Notes under the pieces: generated by a model
The model's database searches: none
Told to the model about the DNA's origin: nothing
Seen by the model: only the letters and a program-made list of their open reading frames with translations
Assembly: GCF_024756235.1 (NCBI RefSeq)
Contig: NZ_JANUGY010000008.1
Location: forward strand, 372,001 to 436,000
Origin: Massilia kyonggiensis
Lineage (GTDB): Bacteria; Pseudomonadota; Gammaproteobacteria; Burkholderiales; Burkholderiaceae_D
DNA length: 64,000 bases
Reading direction: 5' to 3'
Position numbers and translations under genes: made by a program
Part shown: positions 52,030 through 61,900 of the stretch, in pieces
Numbering within the stretch: position 1 is the first letter of the stretch
Layout: the number at the start of each line of letters is the position of its first letter

Positions 52030-53685
52030 TTAATACTGACGATTGTCGATGCGATAAACAACCTTATCCACGTCCACGTACCCCTTTTCTCCCGTCGGAT
52101 TGAACGTGAACACGCCGACACGGCTGCCGCGATAAGCGCCCCAGGTCAACGGAAAGTCGGGCAGCACGGTTTTGTACGTCGCCCCATCCGCGCTGACGGC
52201 CAGCGTGCTCTTGCCATCCAGTCCCCACGTCGAGCGCAGCCAGATCGCATCGTGCGGCCACGCCTGCAGGCGCGTATAAGTACCGTCCCGGGACACTTCC
52301 AGATAGCGCTTGCCCCCCGCCATCACGATGCCCGCCGATGCCGTCGATTCGGCCGGATTGCCGGAACGCGGCTGCGCCGTGAAGTGAACGAGGCCCGCAT
52401 GCTGGCCATCGGCCATCCCCGCCAGGTCGAGCCGCGCCGCGAACGACTGGTCGCGCGTGCGCACGACCCGCTGCGTCGGCACGTTGCCCACTTTAAGGAG
52501 GTTGGCGCCGTCGAGGCCGGGAAATGCGTGCAGGCGCAGGTGGCCGGGACGGGCGGCCAGCGACCACTTGTCCATGCGCGGCTGATAGTTCCATTCCCAG
52601 ACGGGCGCGAGCGCCTGGGCACCGAAGTCGTCACCGCCTTGCGGGAACTGGCGGACCGGATCCGGCACCGGCATCTTCCCCTCCCACACCATCGTCCCGA
52701 TGCCCGCCGCGTCGGGCCGCCCGATCACCGGCCAGCCGTCGACCCAGTGGACCGGCAGCAGGCTTGCCGCCCGTCCCGCCCAATCGCCGCTGCCGTGATG
52801 GGTGAAGAAATACCAGTTGCCGTCCGGGCCCTGGAGGATCCCGCCCTGGTTCGGCTCCATGGCGGCGCGGTCCGCCTGCATCAACTGGCGTTTCTCCGAC
52901 CACGGTCCACGAATCGACGGCGCCCGCCGCATCATCATCACGCGCGAGTCGCCCTGCACTTCGCTGAAGAAGTGGTAATAGGTCCCGTTGAACTTGTACA
53001 GCTTGTTGGCTTCGCTGCCCTTGGATTGAAAGATCACGCGGTCCGATCCCGGCACCAGATCGAGGCTGTCCGGGGTCATTTCCCACAGGTGGATCTTGTA
53101 CCCGTCGCTGAAGTGCGTGCCGATGAAATAGCCCTTCCCGTCGTCATCCCAGAACGGCGCGCAGTCGTCCCAGCCCGGTGACCGCAGCAGCGCGTGCAGC
53201 GGTGTCCACGGCCCTTCCGGCCGCTCCGCACTGGTCACGAAATACCCTTCGTCCGGCGTGCCGAAATAAATCCAGAACCGGCCCGCGTGATGGCGGATGG
53301 CGCCGGCCCAGATGCCCCGTCCGTAGCGGTTCATGCGCTTCCAGTCCAGTTCCGGCGAGATCTGCGTGAGGTCGGGCACCGCGTGGCCGACGGTGCGCCA
53401 GTTGACCAGGTCGCGCGAATGCAGCACGGCCATCCCGGGCGAAAACTGGAACGTCGATGAAATCGCGTAATAGTCGTCGCCCACGCGGATCGCGTCCAGG
53501 TCGCTGTAATCGGCAGGCAGGACGGGATTGCGATAGCGGCCGTTGCCCAGGTCGCCCCAGCGGGTCCAGTCGCCCCACGCCACGCCCTCCCCGGCCTGGC
53601 AAGGGCCCGTCATGGTCGCGGCGAGCAGGGACGACAGTGCGACGGCGCACCAGCGGGAGAATTTACGTTCGGGAAAGGTGGGCAT
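52030..53685 (-). CDS. Secreted glycoside hydrolase family 43 protein
   Basis: 551 residues with signal peptide (cleavage near PCQAG, ~31). Five-bladed propeller domain ~50-335: NPVLPADYSDLDAIRVGDDYY with likely base D62, SPGWDDCAPFWDDDGKGYFIG (pKa-modulating Asp region) and SEANKLYKFNGTYYHFFSE (likely acid Glu). The C-terminal ~170 residues are a beta-sandwich of the beta-xylosidase C-terminal type (TRDQSFAARLDL, GLVHFTAQ, WLRSTWGLDG). Activity is likely on arabinose/xylose-type or galactose-type side chains. It is divergent from the first lyase, sharing a region with an operator candidate at 53754, so co-induction is likely. Confidence 0.88.
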   Translation of the reverse strand: MPTFPERKFSRWCAVALSSLLAATMTGPCQAGEGVAWGDWTRWGDLGNGRYRNPVLPADYSDLDAIRVGDDYYAISSTFQFSPGMAVLHSRDLVNWRTVGHAVPDLTQISPELDWKRMNRYGRGIWAGAIRHHAGRFWIYFGTPDEGYFVTSAERPEGPWTPLHALLRSPGWDDCAPFWDDDGKGYFIGTHFSDGYKIHLWEMTPDSLDLVPGSDRVIFQSKGSEANKLYKFNGTYYHFFSEVQGDSRVMMMRRAPSIRGPWSEKRQLMQADRAAMEPNQGGILQGPDGNWYFFTHHGSGDWAGRAASLLPVHWVDGWPVIGRPDAAGIGTMVWEGKMPVPDPVRQFPQGGDDFGAQALAPVWEWNYQPRMDKWSLAARPGHLRLHAFPGLDGANLLKVGNVPTQRVVRTRDQSFAARLDLAGMADGQHAGLVHFTAQPRSGNPAESTASAGIVMAGGKRYLEVSRDGTYTRLQAWPHDAIWLRSTWGLDGKSTLAVSADGATYKTVLPDFPLTWGAYRGSRVGVFTFNPTGEKGYVDVDKVVYRIDNRQY

Positions 53686-53753
53686 GTCCGTTGCAGATGT
53701 CCTGATCGTTAAAAATGTGTGTCCGTTGGCCGGGATTAGGTCTACAATTGTAT

Positions 53754-53765
53754 GGTATCGATAAC
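53754..53765. promoter_or_regulatory. Distal GntR/LacI-like operator, module A
   Basis: GGTATCGATAAC, with perfect TATCGATA core, in a ~36-base block (ATTAGGTCTACAATTGTATGG... onward) repeated almost exactly at 58682. It lies 69 bases from the GH43 start and 189 from the lyase start, so it can serve both divergent genes. Confidence 0.6.
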
Positions 53766-53903
53766 GTACATTCCTGTCCAGTCAAACTGGCCGATCTGCA
53801 AGGCAGCGCTGTCGATACCGCCCGGACGCGGGTGCATTTCATACATTAAAAACCTCTGGAGCAGATGTTGGGACCTGTCCCGGCTCTGGCTCCGGCACAA
53901 GAT

Positions 53904-53915
53904 GTTATCGGTAAC
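53904..53915. promoter_or_regulatory. Proximal GntR/LacI-like operator, module A
   Basis: GTTATCGGTAAC within ATGTTATCGGTAACCT, close to the ATGTTA-N4-TAACAT consensus of E. coli GntR (LacI family). It is 38 bases upstream of the lyase start and conserved at 58895 in module B. Confidence 0.6.
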
Positions 53916-53953
53916 CTAAACACGAGTAGAGGTAGAAAAATGGGGGGACAAAC

Positions 53954-56900
53954 ATGAGAGCAATAAAATTCGACCGTGCCGCGCGGCGCATCGCCGGCAT
54001 GGCGGTGTCGATCGGTATCGCCGCGACGCTGGTGCCTTACCCGGGCCAGGTCGCCATGGCGGCCGACCCGATCGATACGATGGTGACGAGCTACCAGCCG
54101 GTCATCAGCGAATCGATCGATGCGAACGGATTCAAGCATCCCGGGGTCGGGCTCACCAAGGAGCAACTGGAGACCATGCGGGCCCAGGTCCTGGCGAAGA
54201 AGGAGCCGTGGTACACCCACTTCAACATGATGCTCAAGTCGGGCAAGGCGTCGCGGACAGTGGGGATCTCGAACGTCAATGGCGCCGATCCGACGCAGCC
54301 GCGTATCCTCGGGATCGATTCCCAGGGCGCCAACGGCCTGTTCATCTCGGATTCCCTGACCGCCTACACGCAGGCGATCCTGTACTTCGTGACCGGCGAC
54401 GACGTCTATCGTGACAAGGCCATGCGCATCATCCGCCTGTACGAGAAGATGGATCCGAGCAAGTACGTGTACTTCGTCGACTCGCACATCCACACCGGCA
54501 TCCCGCTTCAGCGCATGACGGCCGCGGCGGAAATCCTGCGCTACACGAGCACGCAGACGCCGGCGCTCGCGTGGACGGACGACGACACGGCCAAGTTCTC
54601 GGCCAACCTGGTCACGCCCGTGATCCAGACCTTCGACAACTGCAACTGCCGCTTCATGAACCAGCATCTGTACACGACCATCGCCAAGATGTCGGGTTCG
54701 ATCTTCATGGGCGACCGGGAAGGCTATAACACGGCCGTCGAGTGGTTCACCGTTAACAAGGACGCCCCCGATCCGGCCTGGACCGGATCGATCAAGCAGT
54801 TGTTCCGGACGGTGACGAAAAACGACGCCACCGGCGAAGCGATTCCGCCGCAGATCCAGCACGTCGAAATGGGCCGCGACCAGGCGCACGGCGCCGGCGA
54901 TCTCACCAACTCGGAAATCCTCGCGCGCCTGATGATGGCGCAGGGCACCAAGGTAGACCCGGTGGCGGGCACGCCGTCGACGGCGTCCAACGCCGTCGGT
55001 CCCTACGAGTTCATGGATGACCGCCTGCTGGCTGTCCATGAGCTGTTCGGCAAATGGATGGTCGGCTACGACATCCCGTGGGTACCCGTCGCCATGAGCG
55101 TCAATCCGGACGGCAGCATCCGCGCAATGTACACCAACGTGTCGTGGTCGTACCGGGGCCGCCTGACCCAGAACACGTGGGAGGCGTTCTATTACTACAA
55201 GTATGTCCGCGGGCTGGACCTGGAACAGCTCGTCCCGAACTACACGACGATCTACGCCAAGCGCAAGGCCTACAACTGGGACGGCGCCGACGGCGGCGGC
55301 GACTTCTGGCTGACGCTTCCCAAGGCCGCCGAAGCCGAGGGCAGCAAATACCTGGGCATCTCCATCGTCGATCCGTACCGGGAAGTGGAAGACCGGTTCA
55401 CGGCGTACGACGACAATGCGGTCGCGCAGACCGAAGGCTCGACCGGCTTTGTGAGAACCACGGCCACGCCGGAAGGCACGCGCGTCGCCGTGTACAGCTA
55501 CAACGGGGCCGCCATCCCCAACATGGGCTTCCGCATCCGCACCAATGGCCAGGCGACGATGGAGGTCGACGGCACGTCGCTCGCGTTGCCGAATACGCGG
55601 GGCCAGTGGCGTTACGTCGTGGTGCCGTTGAACCTGGGCGATTTCCTGCAGCTCAAGATCACCGGTGCCGGTACGACGGTCGACATCGACCATATCAACG
55701 TCAAGTCCAGCACCCTGCTGAGCCCGCCAGTCTTCAAGTCCGGCACGGGCGACACGACGGCGTACACGTATGCCGGCGCCACCATCCCGGTGACGCTCGA
55801 CCTGTCCGCCACCGACCCGGCCGCGGGCGACGTGGTGACCTACAACATGGACGACCTGCCCCAGGGCGCCACCTTCAATACCAGTACGGGCGCGTTCTCG
55901 TGGCAGCCCGCGCAGGCCGGCACCTACACGTTCATCGCCGAAGCATCGGACGGCACCTCGGTGACCACCAAACGCGTCGTCGTCGTCGTCGCCGCGGACC
56001 GGCAGGCAGCCGTGGCGACCGTCGCCGCGCCGTTCAAGCCGGACACGCTGTACGTCACCGCGACGAAGACGGCCTACGAGAGTGCTTATGCCGACATGCA
56101 GAACACGATCGGCTCGAGCACCGACGACACGTACTTCCAGAAGCTGGGGGCATTGCGCACCGCGGTCTCCGGCCTGCGTGAGCTGACTCCGCTGCTGAAG
56201 GACGGCAGCATGGACTACACGAACCTGTTCTTCAAGACGAACCTGGTGACGAACTTCGGCGACTGGGCGGCGAACGGCGTCGATAACAATACCGACAGCT
56301 TCATCGCGTTCACCATCGCGCGCGACGCCAATCACACGTTCACGCTGGACTTCGGCCCCAGCTTCAAGGTCGCTGCGAACAAGTTCCAGCTCCAGCCGCG
56401 CACCAGCTTCCCGGAACGCGTCGGCGGCGTGACCATCTTCGGTTCCAACGACAACGAGAACTGGACGCGGATCTCGCCCGACGAGACGCTCGGGATCGAG
56501 GGCTGGCAGACGCTGAACGTGGCGGACGAGTTCCGCACGAAGCGCTATCGCTTCTTCAAGCTCTCGATGATCCACGATCTCTGGTCGTATAACATCCTCG
56601 AGCTCGGCGAATTCCGGATCTTCGGCACCCGCTATGAAACGGTCAACAAGCTGACCACCGTGTCGCTGGGTTCAGACCAGGCGCTGAAAAACCGGGTCGT
56701 GCCGGGGAATACGATCAAGCTGTCGTTCCAGTCGTCCGAGCCGATCAACAACGTGAGCGCGACGATCCAGGGCGAACCCGCCACCATCACCACGACCGAT
56801 AACCTGAACTGGACGGCGACGACAGTCGTCACGGCCACCATGGCACCGGAACCGGTGAAGCTGCTCCTCAACTACAAGACCGCCGACGGCACCGCCGCCG

Positions 56901-57964
56901 AACCCGTCCTGTTCCCGACCGATTCGTCGACGCTGTTCATCGCGGACCAGAAGGATTACATCGACAACGCGCTCGACATCGCGACCGTCACCGATTCCAA
57001 CGGCCGCAATGCGACCGATGTGATCAAGAACGCAAAATTACTGTTCGACAGCAACCTGACGACGAACACCGACTTGCGCCTCAACGGCAGCGGCAACAAC
57101 GGCTGGATCAAGTTCGACTTCCGGCCGGGCGTCACCGTGGTGCTGTCCCGCGTCGACGTCATCGGTCCCCAGAACCAGTACTCGGGCCGAATCAACGGCA
57201 CCGTCGTCCAGGGCTCCAATGACAATGCAACGTGGACCAACATCTCGACCTTCGCCGGGAATACGCCGGAGTGGCAGTCGCTGAAGATCACCGGCACCAC
57301 GCCATACCGTTACATCCGCATGACCAACGCCAATGCCTGGTTCGGCAACATGACCGAACTGCGCCTGTACGGTACGGTGAACGCCGCGGACACGACCGCA
57401 CCGACGACCACGGCCACCGCCCCGCAAGGGACGGTGACCACGGACGCGACGATCACCTTCGCGGCCACGGACAACCAGGGCGGCTCGGGTGTCGCGGCGA
57501 CCTATTACACGGTCGACGGCGGCGCGCAGCAGAAGGGCGACACCGTCACGCTGAATACCAGCGGCACGCACACGGTGAGCTACTGGAGCACGGACTGGGC
57601 GGGCAACACCGAACAGGCGCACACGGTGACGGTGTCGATCGACAAATCGGTGGACGTGACCTCCTCCGTGTCGATCACGCGCTCGGGCCTGACGGTGAAC
57701 CGCTTCACCAACAAGTACTCGGGTACGGTGACGATCACGAACACTGGTGGCCAGACCCTCACCGGTCCGCTGCATCTGCGCCTGCAGGCCCTGACGGCCG
57801 GCGTCACGCTGGACAACCCGACCGGCGTGAAGGATGGCGTGCCGTACCTGGCGCTGCCGGCCGCCGGCCTGGCCGCGGGCCAGAGCGTCACGCTGACGAC
57901 CACCTTCTCCAACCCGAACAAGGTCGGCATCGCCTACACGCCGGCCCTCTTCAGCATCCAGTAA
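53954..57964 (+). CDS. Giant secreted alginate-lyase-family multidomain protein (copy A)
   Basis: 1336 residues with signal peptide (cleavage near QVAMAAD, ~37). Residues ~60-460 form the alginate-lyase-like alpha/alpha-toroid domain: NQHLYTTIA (236-244) and EMGRDQAHGAGDLT (305-318), the PF05426-type Asn/His and Arg/His catalytic region. Then a beta module to ~570; an Ig-like (He_PIG) domain (FKSGTGDT...GTYTFIAEASDG); a FIVAR-like helical segment (PDTLYVTATKTAYESAYADMQ); a discoidin (F5/8C)-like domain; an Ig plus second discoidin domain (NQYSGRINGTVVQGSND); and OmpL47-like Ig repeats (YYTVDGGAQQKG...YWSTDWAGNTEQ). Secreted polysaccharide lyase; the true polymer is unknown. The PEP-CTERM gene follows by 11 bases. 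Confidence 0.85.
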   Translation: MRAIKFDRAARRIAGMAVSIGIAATLVPYPGQVAMAADPIDTMVTSYQPVISESIDANGFKHPGVGLTKEQLETMRAQVLAKKEPWYTHFNMMLKSGKASRTVGISNVNGADPTQPRILGIDSQGANGLFISDSLTAYTQAILYFVTGDDVYRDKAMRIIRLYEKMDPSKYVYFVDSHIHTGIPLQRMTAAAEILRYTSTQTPALAWTDDDTAKFSANLVTPVIQTFDNCNCRFMNQHLYTTIAKMSGSIFMGDREGYNTAVEWFTVNKDAPDPAWTGSIKQLFRTVTKNDATGEAIPPQIQHVEMGRDQAHGAGDLTNSEILARLMMAQGTKVDPVAGTPSTASNAVGPYEFMDDRLLAVHELFGKWMVGYDIPWVPVAMSVNPDGSIRAMYTNVSWSYRGRLTQNTWEAFYYYKYVRGLDLEQLVPNYTTIYAKRKAYNWDGADGGGDFWLTLPKAAEAEGSKYLGISIVDPYREVEDRFTAYDDNAVAQTEGSTGFVRTTATPEGTRVAVYSYNGAAIPNMGFRIRTNGQATMEVDGTSLALPNTRGQWRYVVVPLNLGDFLQLKITGAGTTVDIDHINVKSSTLLSPPVFKSGTGDTTAYTYAGATIPVTLDLSATDPAAGDVVTYNMDDLPQGATFNTSTGAFSWQPAQAGTYTFIAEASDGTSVTTKRVVVVVAADRQAAVATVAAPFKPDTLYVTATKTAYESAYADMQNTIGSSTDDTYFQKLGALRTAVSGLRELTPLLKDGSMDYTNLFFKTNLVTNFGDWAANGVDNNTDSFIAFTIARDANHTFTLDFGPSFKVAANKFQLQPRTSFPERVGGVTIFGSNDNENWTRISPDETLGIEGWQTLNVADEFRTKRYRFFKLSMIHDLWSYNILELGEFRIFGTRYETVNKLTTVSLGSDQALKNRVVPGNTIKLSFQSSEPINNVSATIQGEPATITTTDNLNWTATTVVTATMAPEPVKLLLNYKTADGTAAEPVLFPTDSSTLFIADQKDYIDNALDIATVTDSNGRNATDVIKNAKLLFDSNLTTNTDLRLNGSGNNGWIKFDFRPGVTVVLSRVDVIGPQNQYSGRINGTVVQGSNDNATWTNISTFAGNTPEWQSLKITGTTPYRYIRMTNANAWFGNMTELRLYGTVNAADTTAPTTTATAPQGTVTTDATITFAATDNQGGSGVAATYYTVDGGAQQKGDTVTLNTSGTHTVSYWSTDWAGNTEQAHTVTVSIDKSVDVTSSVSITRSGLTVNRFTNKYSGTVTITNTGGQTLTGPLHLRLQALTAGVTLDNPTGVKDGVPYLALPAAGLAAGQSVTLTTTFSNPNKVGIAYTPALFSIQ

Positions 57965-57975
57965 AGGACCTGATC

Positions 57976-58575
57976 ATGTTTCGCTTCAAGCATTTTTTAT
58001 CCTGGCTGGCACTCGCTGCCGCGCTGACCGGCACTTGCGGCCAGGCGGCGGCCACGCCTATCGCCTACCACGTCGACATCGACACCGCGACGCTCGGTTC
58101 GGGTCCGGCTTTCCTGGAGCTGTACTTCATGGGACTGGACGGTGCGCCGGCCGCGACAGCCATCGTGAGCAGCCTGACCGGCGCGCTGGACGGCGCGGCG
58201 GACCTGACGGGCACGGTCGTGGGCACCGGTCCCTTCGTGTTCGGCAATGCCGGCGGCGGCGGTGACCTGGTCCAGGCCATCCAGCTCGGCGGCAAGTTCA
58301 GCTTCGACGTCAGCTTCACGATGGCACCGGGCGACGTCGGCACGACGTTCGGCTGGGCCCTGTTCGATGCGACGCACTACCTGGGCGCCGACGGCGACCT
58401 GGGCAACCTGTTCCTGCAGCCGTTTGCCCCCGCCGGTCAACAGATCCTCGTCGCGGCGCCTTCGACCCGCGTCAGCAGCGTGACCACGGTGCCGGAACCG
58501 TCGACGGCCGCGCTGGTGCTCGTTGCCATGCTGGCCATGGTCGCGTGGCGCCGCCAGGAGGCGCGCCGGCTCTGA
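57976..58575 (+). CDS. PEP-CTERM protein downstream of lyase (copy A)
   Basis: 199 residues. Signal peptide (cleavage near GQAAA, ~26), beta-rich Gly/Ala middle (ATLGSGPAFLELYFMGL, FGNAGGGGDLVQAIQLGGKFSFDV), then the sorting tail TTVPEPSTAALVLVAMLAMVAWRRQEARR: PEP motif, helix, Arg cluster. Such tails are processed by exosortase and linked to exopolysaccharide export (family knowledge). RBS AAGGA 8 bases upstream, next to the lyase stop. Its regular pairing with a lyase suggests a surface cofactor or substrate binder. A strong terminator follows at 58607. Confidence 0.9.
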   Translation: MFRFKHFLSWLALAAALTGTCGQAAATPIAYHVDIDTATLGSGPAFLELYFMGLDGAPAATAIVSSLTGALDGAADLTGTVVGTGPFVFGNAGGGGDLVQAIQLGGKFSFDVSFTMAPGDVGTTFGWALFDATHYLGADGDLGNLFLQPFAPAGQQILVAAPSTRVSSVTTVPEPSTAALVLVAMLAMVAWRRQEARRL

Positions 58576-58606
58576 TACGTCCTGACGTACCTTCGTCGTC
58601 ACGGAA

Positions 58607-58640
58607 CCCCAAAAGCCGTTGTCCGGCTTTTGGGGTTTTT
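58607..58640 (+). terminator. Strong intrinsic terminator after module A
   Basis: Perfect 12-bp stem CCCCAAAAGCCG / CGGCTTTTGGGG with 5-base loop TTGTC and five Ts. It ends module A transcription 31 bases after the PEP-CTERM gene, separating it from the module B leader. Confidence 0.93.
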
Positions 58641-58700
58641 CATTGTCCAGCGCCGCGAAAAATATGTACGCACCTGTTGAAATTAGGTCTACAATTGTAT

Positions 58701-58712
58701 GGTATCGATAAC
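58701..58712. promoter_or_regulatory. Distal GntR/LacI-like operator, module B
   Basis: GGTATCGATAAC, identical to the site at 53754 and embedded in the same ~36-base conserved block. Confidence 0.6.
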
Positions 58713-58894
58713 GTACAATCCCATCCAGTGCAGACGGCGGCGTGATCACCATCCAGCACGGGACGGGAACGAACAGCCCGTCGATACAGCTGTTACCAAG
58801 ACGTACTTCATATATTAAAAACCCCTGGAGCCCGGTTCGGGTATGCGGTCGCGCTGCTGCGCCCTGCTTTTCCGGTCCGTCTCCGGTCAAGAAT

Positions 58895-58906
58895 GTTATC
58901 GGTAAC
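58895..58906. promoter_or_regulatory. Proximal GntR/LacI-like operator, module B
   Basis: GTTATCGGTAAC in ATGTTATCGGTAACCT, identical to the site at 53904; 36 bases upstream of the lyase start. The DNA between the two sites is less conserved than the sites themselves. Confidence 0.6.
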
Positions 58907-58942
58907 CTAAATACGAAGAGGTTAAAAAATGGGGGGACAGAC

Positions 58943-61900
58943 GTGAGAACAAATAAATTCGACAACACGCTAAGGCGCATCGTCGCCATGGCATTTTCAG
59001 TCGGCGTCGCGACGACGCTGGTACCTTTACCGGGCCAGGTCGCCATGGCGGATCCGATCGACACGCTGGTGACCAGCTACCAGCCGGTGATCACGGAAAC
59101 GATCGACGCGAACGGCTTCAAGCATCCCGGAGTCGGGTTCACCAAGGAGATGCTGGAGAACACCCGGGCCCAGATCCTGGCGAAGAAGGAGCCGTGGTAT
59201 ACGCATTTCAACATGATGCTCAATTCGGCCTCCGCTTCGCGTACCCCGCGGATCAGGAACGTGAGCGGCGCCGACCCTACCAAGCCGGCCTTTTACGGTC
59301 TGACGTCGCAAGGGCTGGAAGGCAACTTCATCGCGGACGCCGGGACCGTGTATACCCAGGCCGTCCTGTACCTCGTGACCGGCGACGACGTCTATCGTAA
59401 CAACGCCATGCGCATCATCCGCCTGTACTCGCAGATGGACCCGGCTCAATACGCGTACTACACGGATTCCCACATCCACACTGGCATTCCGCTCCAGCGG
59501 ATGACGACTGCGGCGGAAATCCTGCGCGCCACGAGCACGCAGACGCCGGCGCTCGCGTGGACGGACGACGATACGGTCAACTTCTCCAGGAACCTGATCA
59601 CGCCGGTGATCCAGACCTTCGACAACTGCAACTGCCGGTTCATGAACCAGCATCTGTACACGACCATCGCCAAGATGTCGGGTTCGATCTTCATGGGCGA
59701 CCGGGACGGCTATAACACGGCCGTCGAGTGGTTCATGGTCAACAAGGATGCACCCGACCCCGCATGGACCGGCTCGATCAAGCAGCTGTTCCGCACGGTG
59801 ACGAAGAACGACGCCACCGGCGAAGCGATTCCGCCGCAGATCCAGCACGTCGAAATGGGCCGCGACCAGGCGCACGGCGCCGGCGACCTCACCAACTCGG
59901 AAATCCTCGCGCGCCTGATGCTGGCGCAGGGTACCAAGGTTGATCCGGTGACGGGCACGCCGTCGACTGCGTCCAACGCGGTCGGTCCGTACGAATTCAT
60001 GGATGACCGCCTGCTGGCTGTCCATGAGCTGTGGAGCAAATTCATGGTTGGCTACGACATCCCGTGGGTGCCCGTCGCCATGAGCGTGAATCCGGACGGC
60101 AGCATCCGCGCGATGTACAACGGCGTGTCGTGGGCGTATCGCGGCCGGCTGTCCCAGAACACCTGGGAAGCCTTCTATTACTACAAGTACGCTCGCGGCC
60201 TCGATGTGGAACAACTGATGCCGCACTACACGACGATCTACGCCAAGCGCAAGGCCTACAACTGGGACGGCACCGATGGCGGCGGCGATTTCTGGCTGGG
60301 GATCCCGAAGGCGGCCGAAGCCGAGGGCAGCAAATACCTGGGCATCCCCATCGTCGATCCCTATCGCGAAGTGGAAGACCGGTTCACGGCATACAGCAGC
60401 AATTCGGTCGCCCAGACCGAAGGCTCGACCGGCTTCGTGCGCAGCACGGCCACGCCGGAAGGCACGCGCTATGCGGTGTACACCTACGGCTGGCCCACCA
60501 CGTCGATCGGGTTGCGCGTGCGTACCAATGGCCAGGCGACGATGGGCCTCAACAGCACGTCGATCACATTGCCGAACACGCGGGGCCAATGGCGCTACGT
60601 GGTCGTGCCGTTCAACATGCCCGACTTCCTGACGCTCACCATCACCGGCAACGGTACCACGGTCGACGTCGACCACATCAACATCCAGTCCAGCACCCTG
60701 CTGAGCCCGCCGGCTTTCAAGTCCGGCAATGGCGACACGACCGTGTACACCTATGCCGGCGCCACCGTCCCGGTGACGATCGACCTGTCCGCCACGGACC
60801 CGGCCGCGGGCGACGTCGTGACCTACAACATCGACAACCTGCCGCAGGGCGCGTCGTTCGACACCGCCACGGGCGCATTCTCGTGGACGCCGGCGCAGGC
60901 CGGCACGTACACGCTCATCGTCGAGGCCTCGGACGGTACCACGGTGACCACCAAGCGGGTCGCCGTGGTCGTCGGTGCCGACCGGCAGGCGGTGGTGACC
61001 GCGGTCACGGCGACGGTCAAGCCGGACACGCTGTACGTCACGTCGACGAAGAACAACTACCAGGCCGCGTACGCAGACCTGCAGAACACGATCGGGTCGG
61101 GCACCGATACCGACTACTTCCAGAAGTTGGCGGCGTTGCGCACTGCCGTCTCCGGACTGCAGGAACTGACCCCGCTGCTACCGGACGGCAGCATCAACTA
61201 CCCCAATCTGTTCTTCAAGACGAACATGGTGACGAACCTCGGCCCCACGCCCGCCAACGGGACCGACGACATCGACGGCACCAACATCGGGTTCGGCTCG
61301 GCTATCGAAAACAATCGCACGCACACGATGGACTTCGGCCCCGGCTTCAAGGTGGCGGCGACCGCATTCTCGTTCAAGCCGCCCGGCAGCTTCCCGGAAC
61401 GGATCGGCGGCACGACCGTCTTCGCATCCAACGACCTCGTCAACTGGACGCAGATCACGCCCGACAAGACGCGCATGGTCGAGGAGATGCAGACGCTGAA
61501 CGTGGCGGACGAGTTCCGCACCCAGCGCTACCGCTTCTTCAAGATCCGCATGGTCGATGAGCTTTGGTCGTACAACATCCTCGAGATGACCGAATTCCGG
61601 ATCTTCGGCACCCGCTATGAAACCGTGAACAAGCTGACCGGTGTTTCGCTGGGCTCCGACCAGGCCCTGAGGAACCGGGTCGTGGCCGGCAATACGATCA
61701 AGGTGTCGTTCCAGTCGAACGAGCCGATCAACAACGTGAGCGCCATGATCCAGGGCGAGCCGGCCACCATCACCACCACGGACAACCTGAACTGGACGGC
61801 GACGCTGCTCGTCAAGCCGACTACGACGACCGGCCCGGTGAAGTTCCTCGTCAACTACAAGACCGCTGACGGCACCGATGCCGAACCCATCCTGTTCCCG

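Larger units (their letters stand above)
53735..58575 (+). repeat. Tandem duplicated lyase/PEP-CTERM module, copy A
   Basis: Leader, lyase gene and PEP-CTERM gene. Copy B starts at 58682 and repeats the same order to beyond the window end. The leader blocks, lyase C-terminus and PEP-CTERM gene are the most alike parts. Confidence 0.9.

Noticed and set aside
58742..58942. 67-codon N-terminal extension of the copy B lyase
   Set aside because: Covers the operator region, has no counterpart in copy A, and would hide the signal peptide; the GTG at 58943 aligns with copy A.
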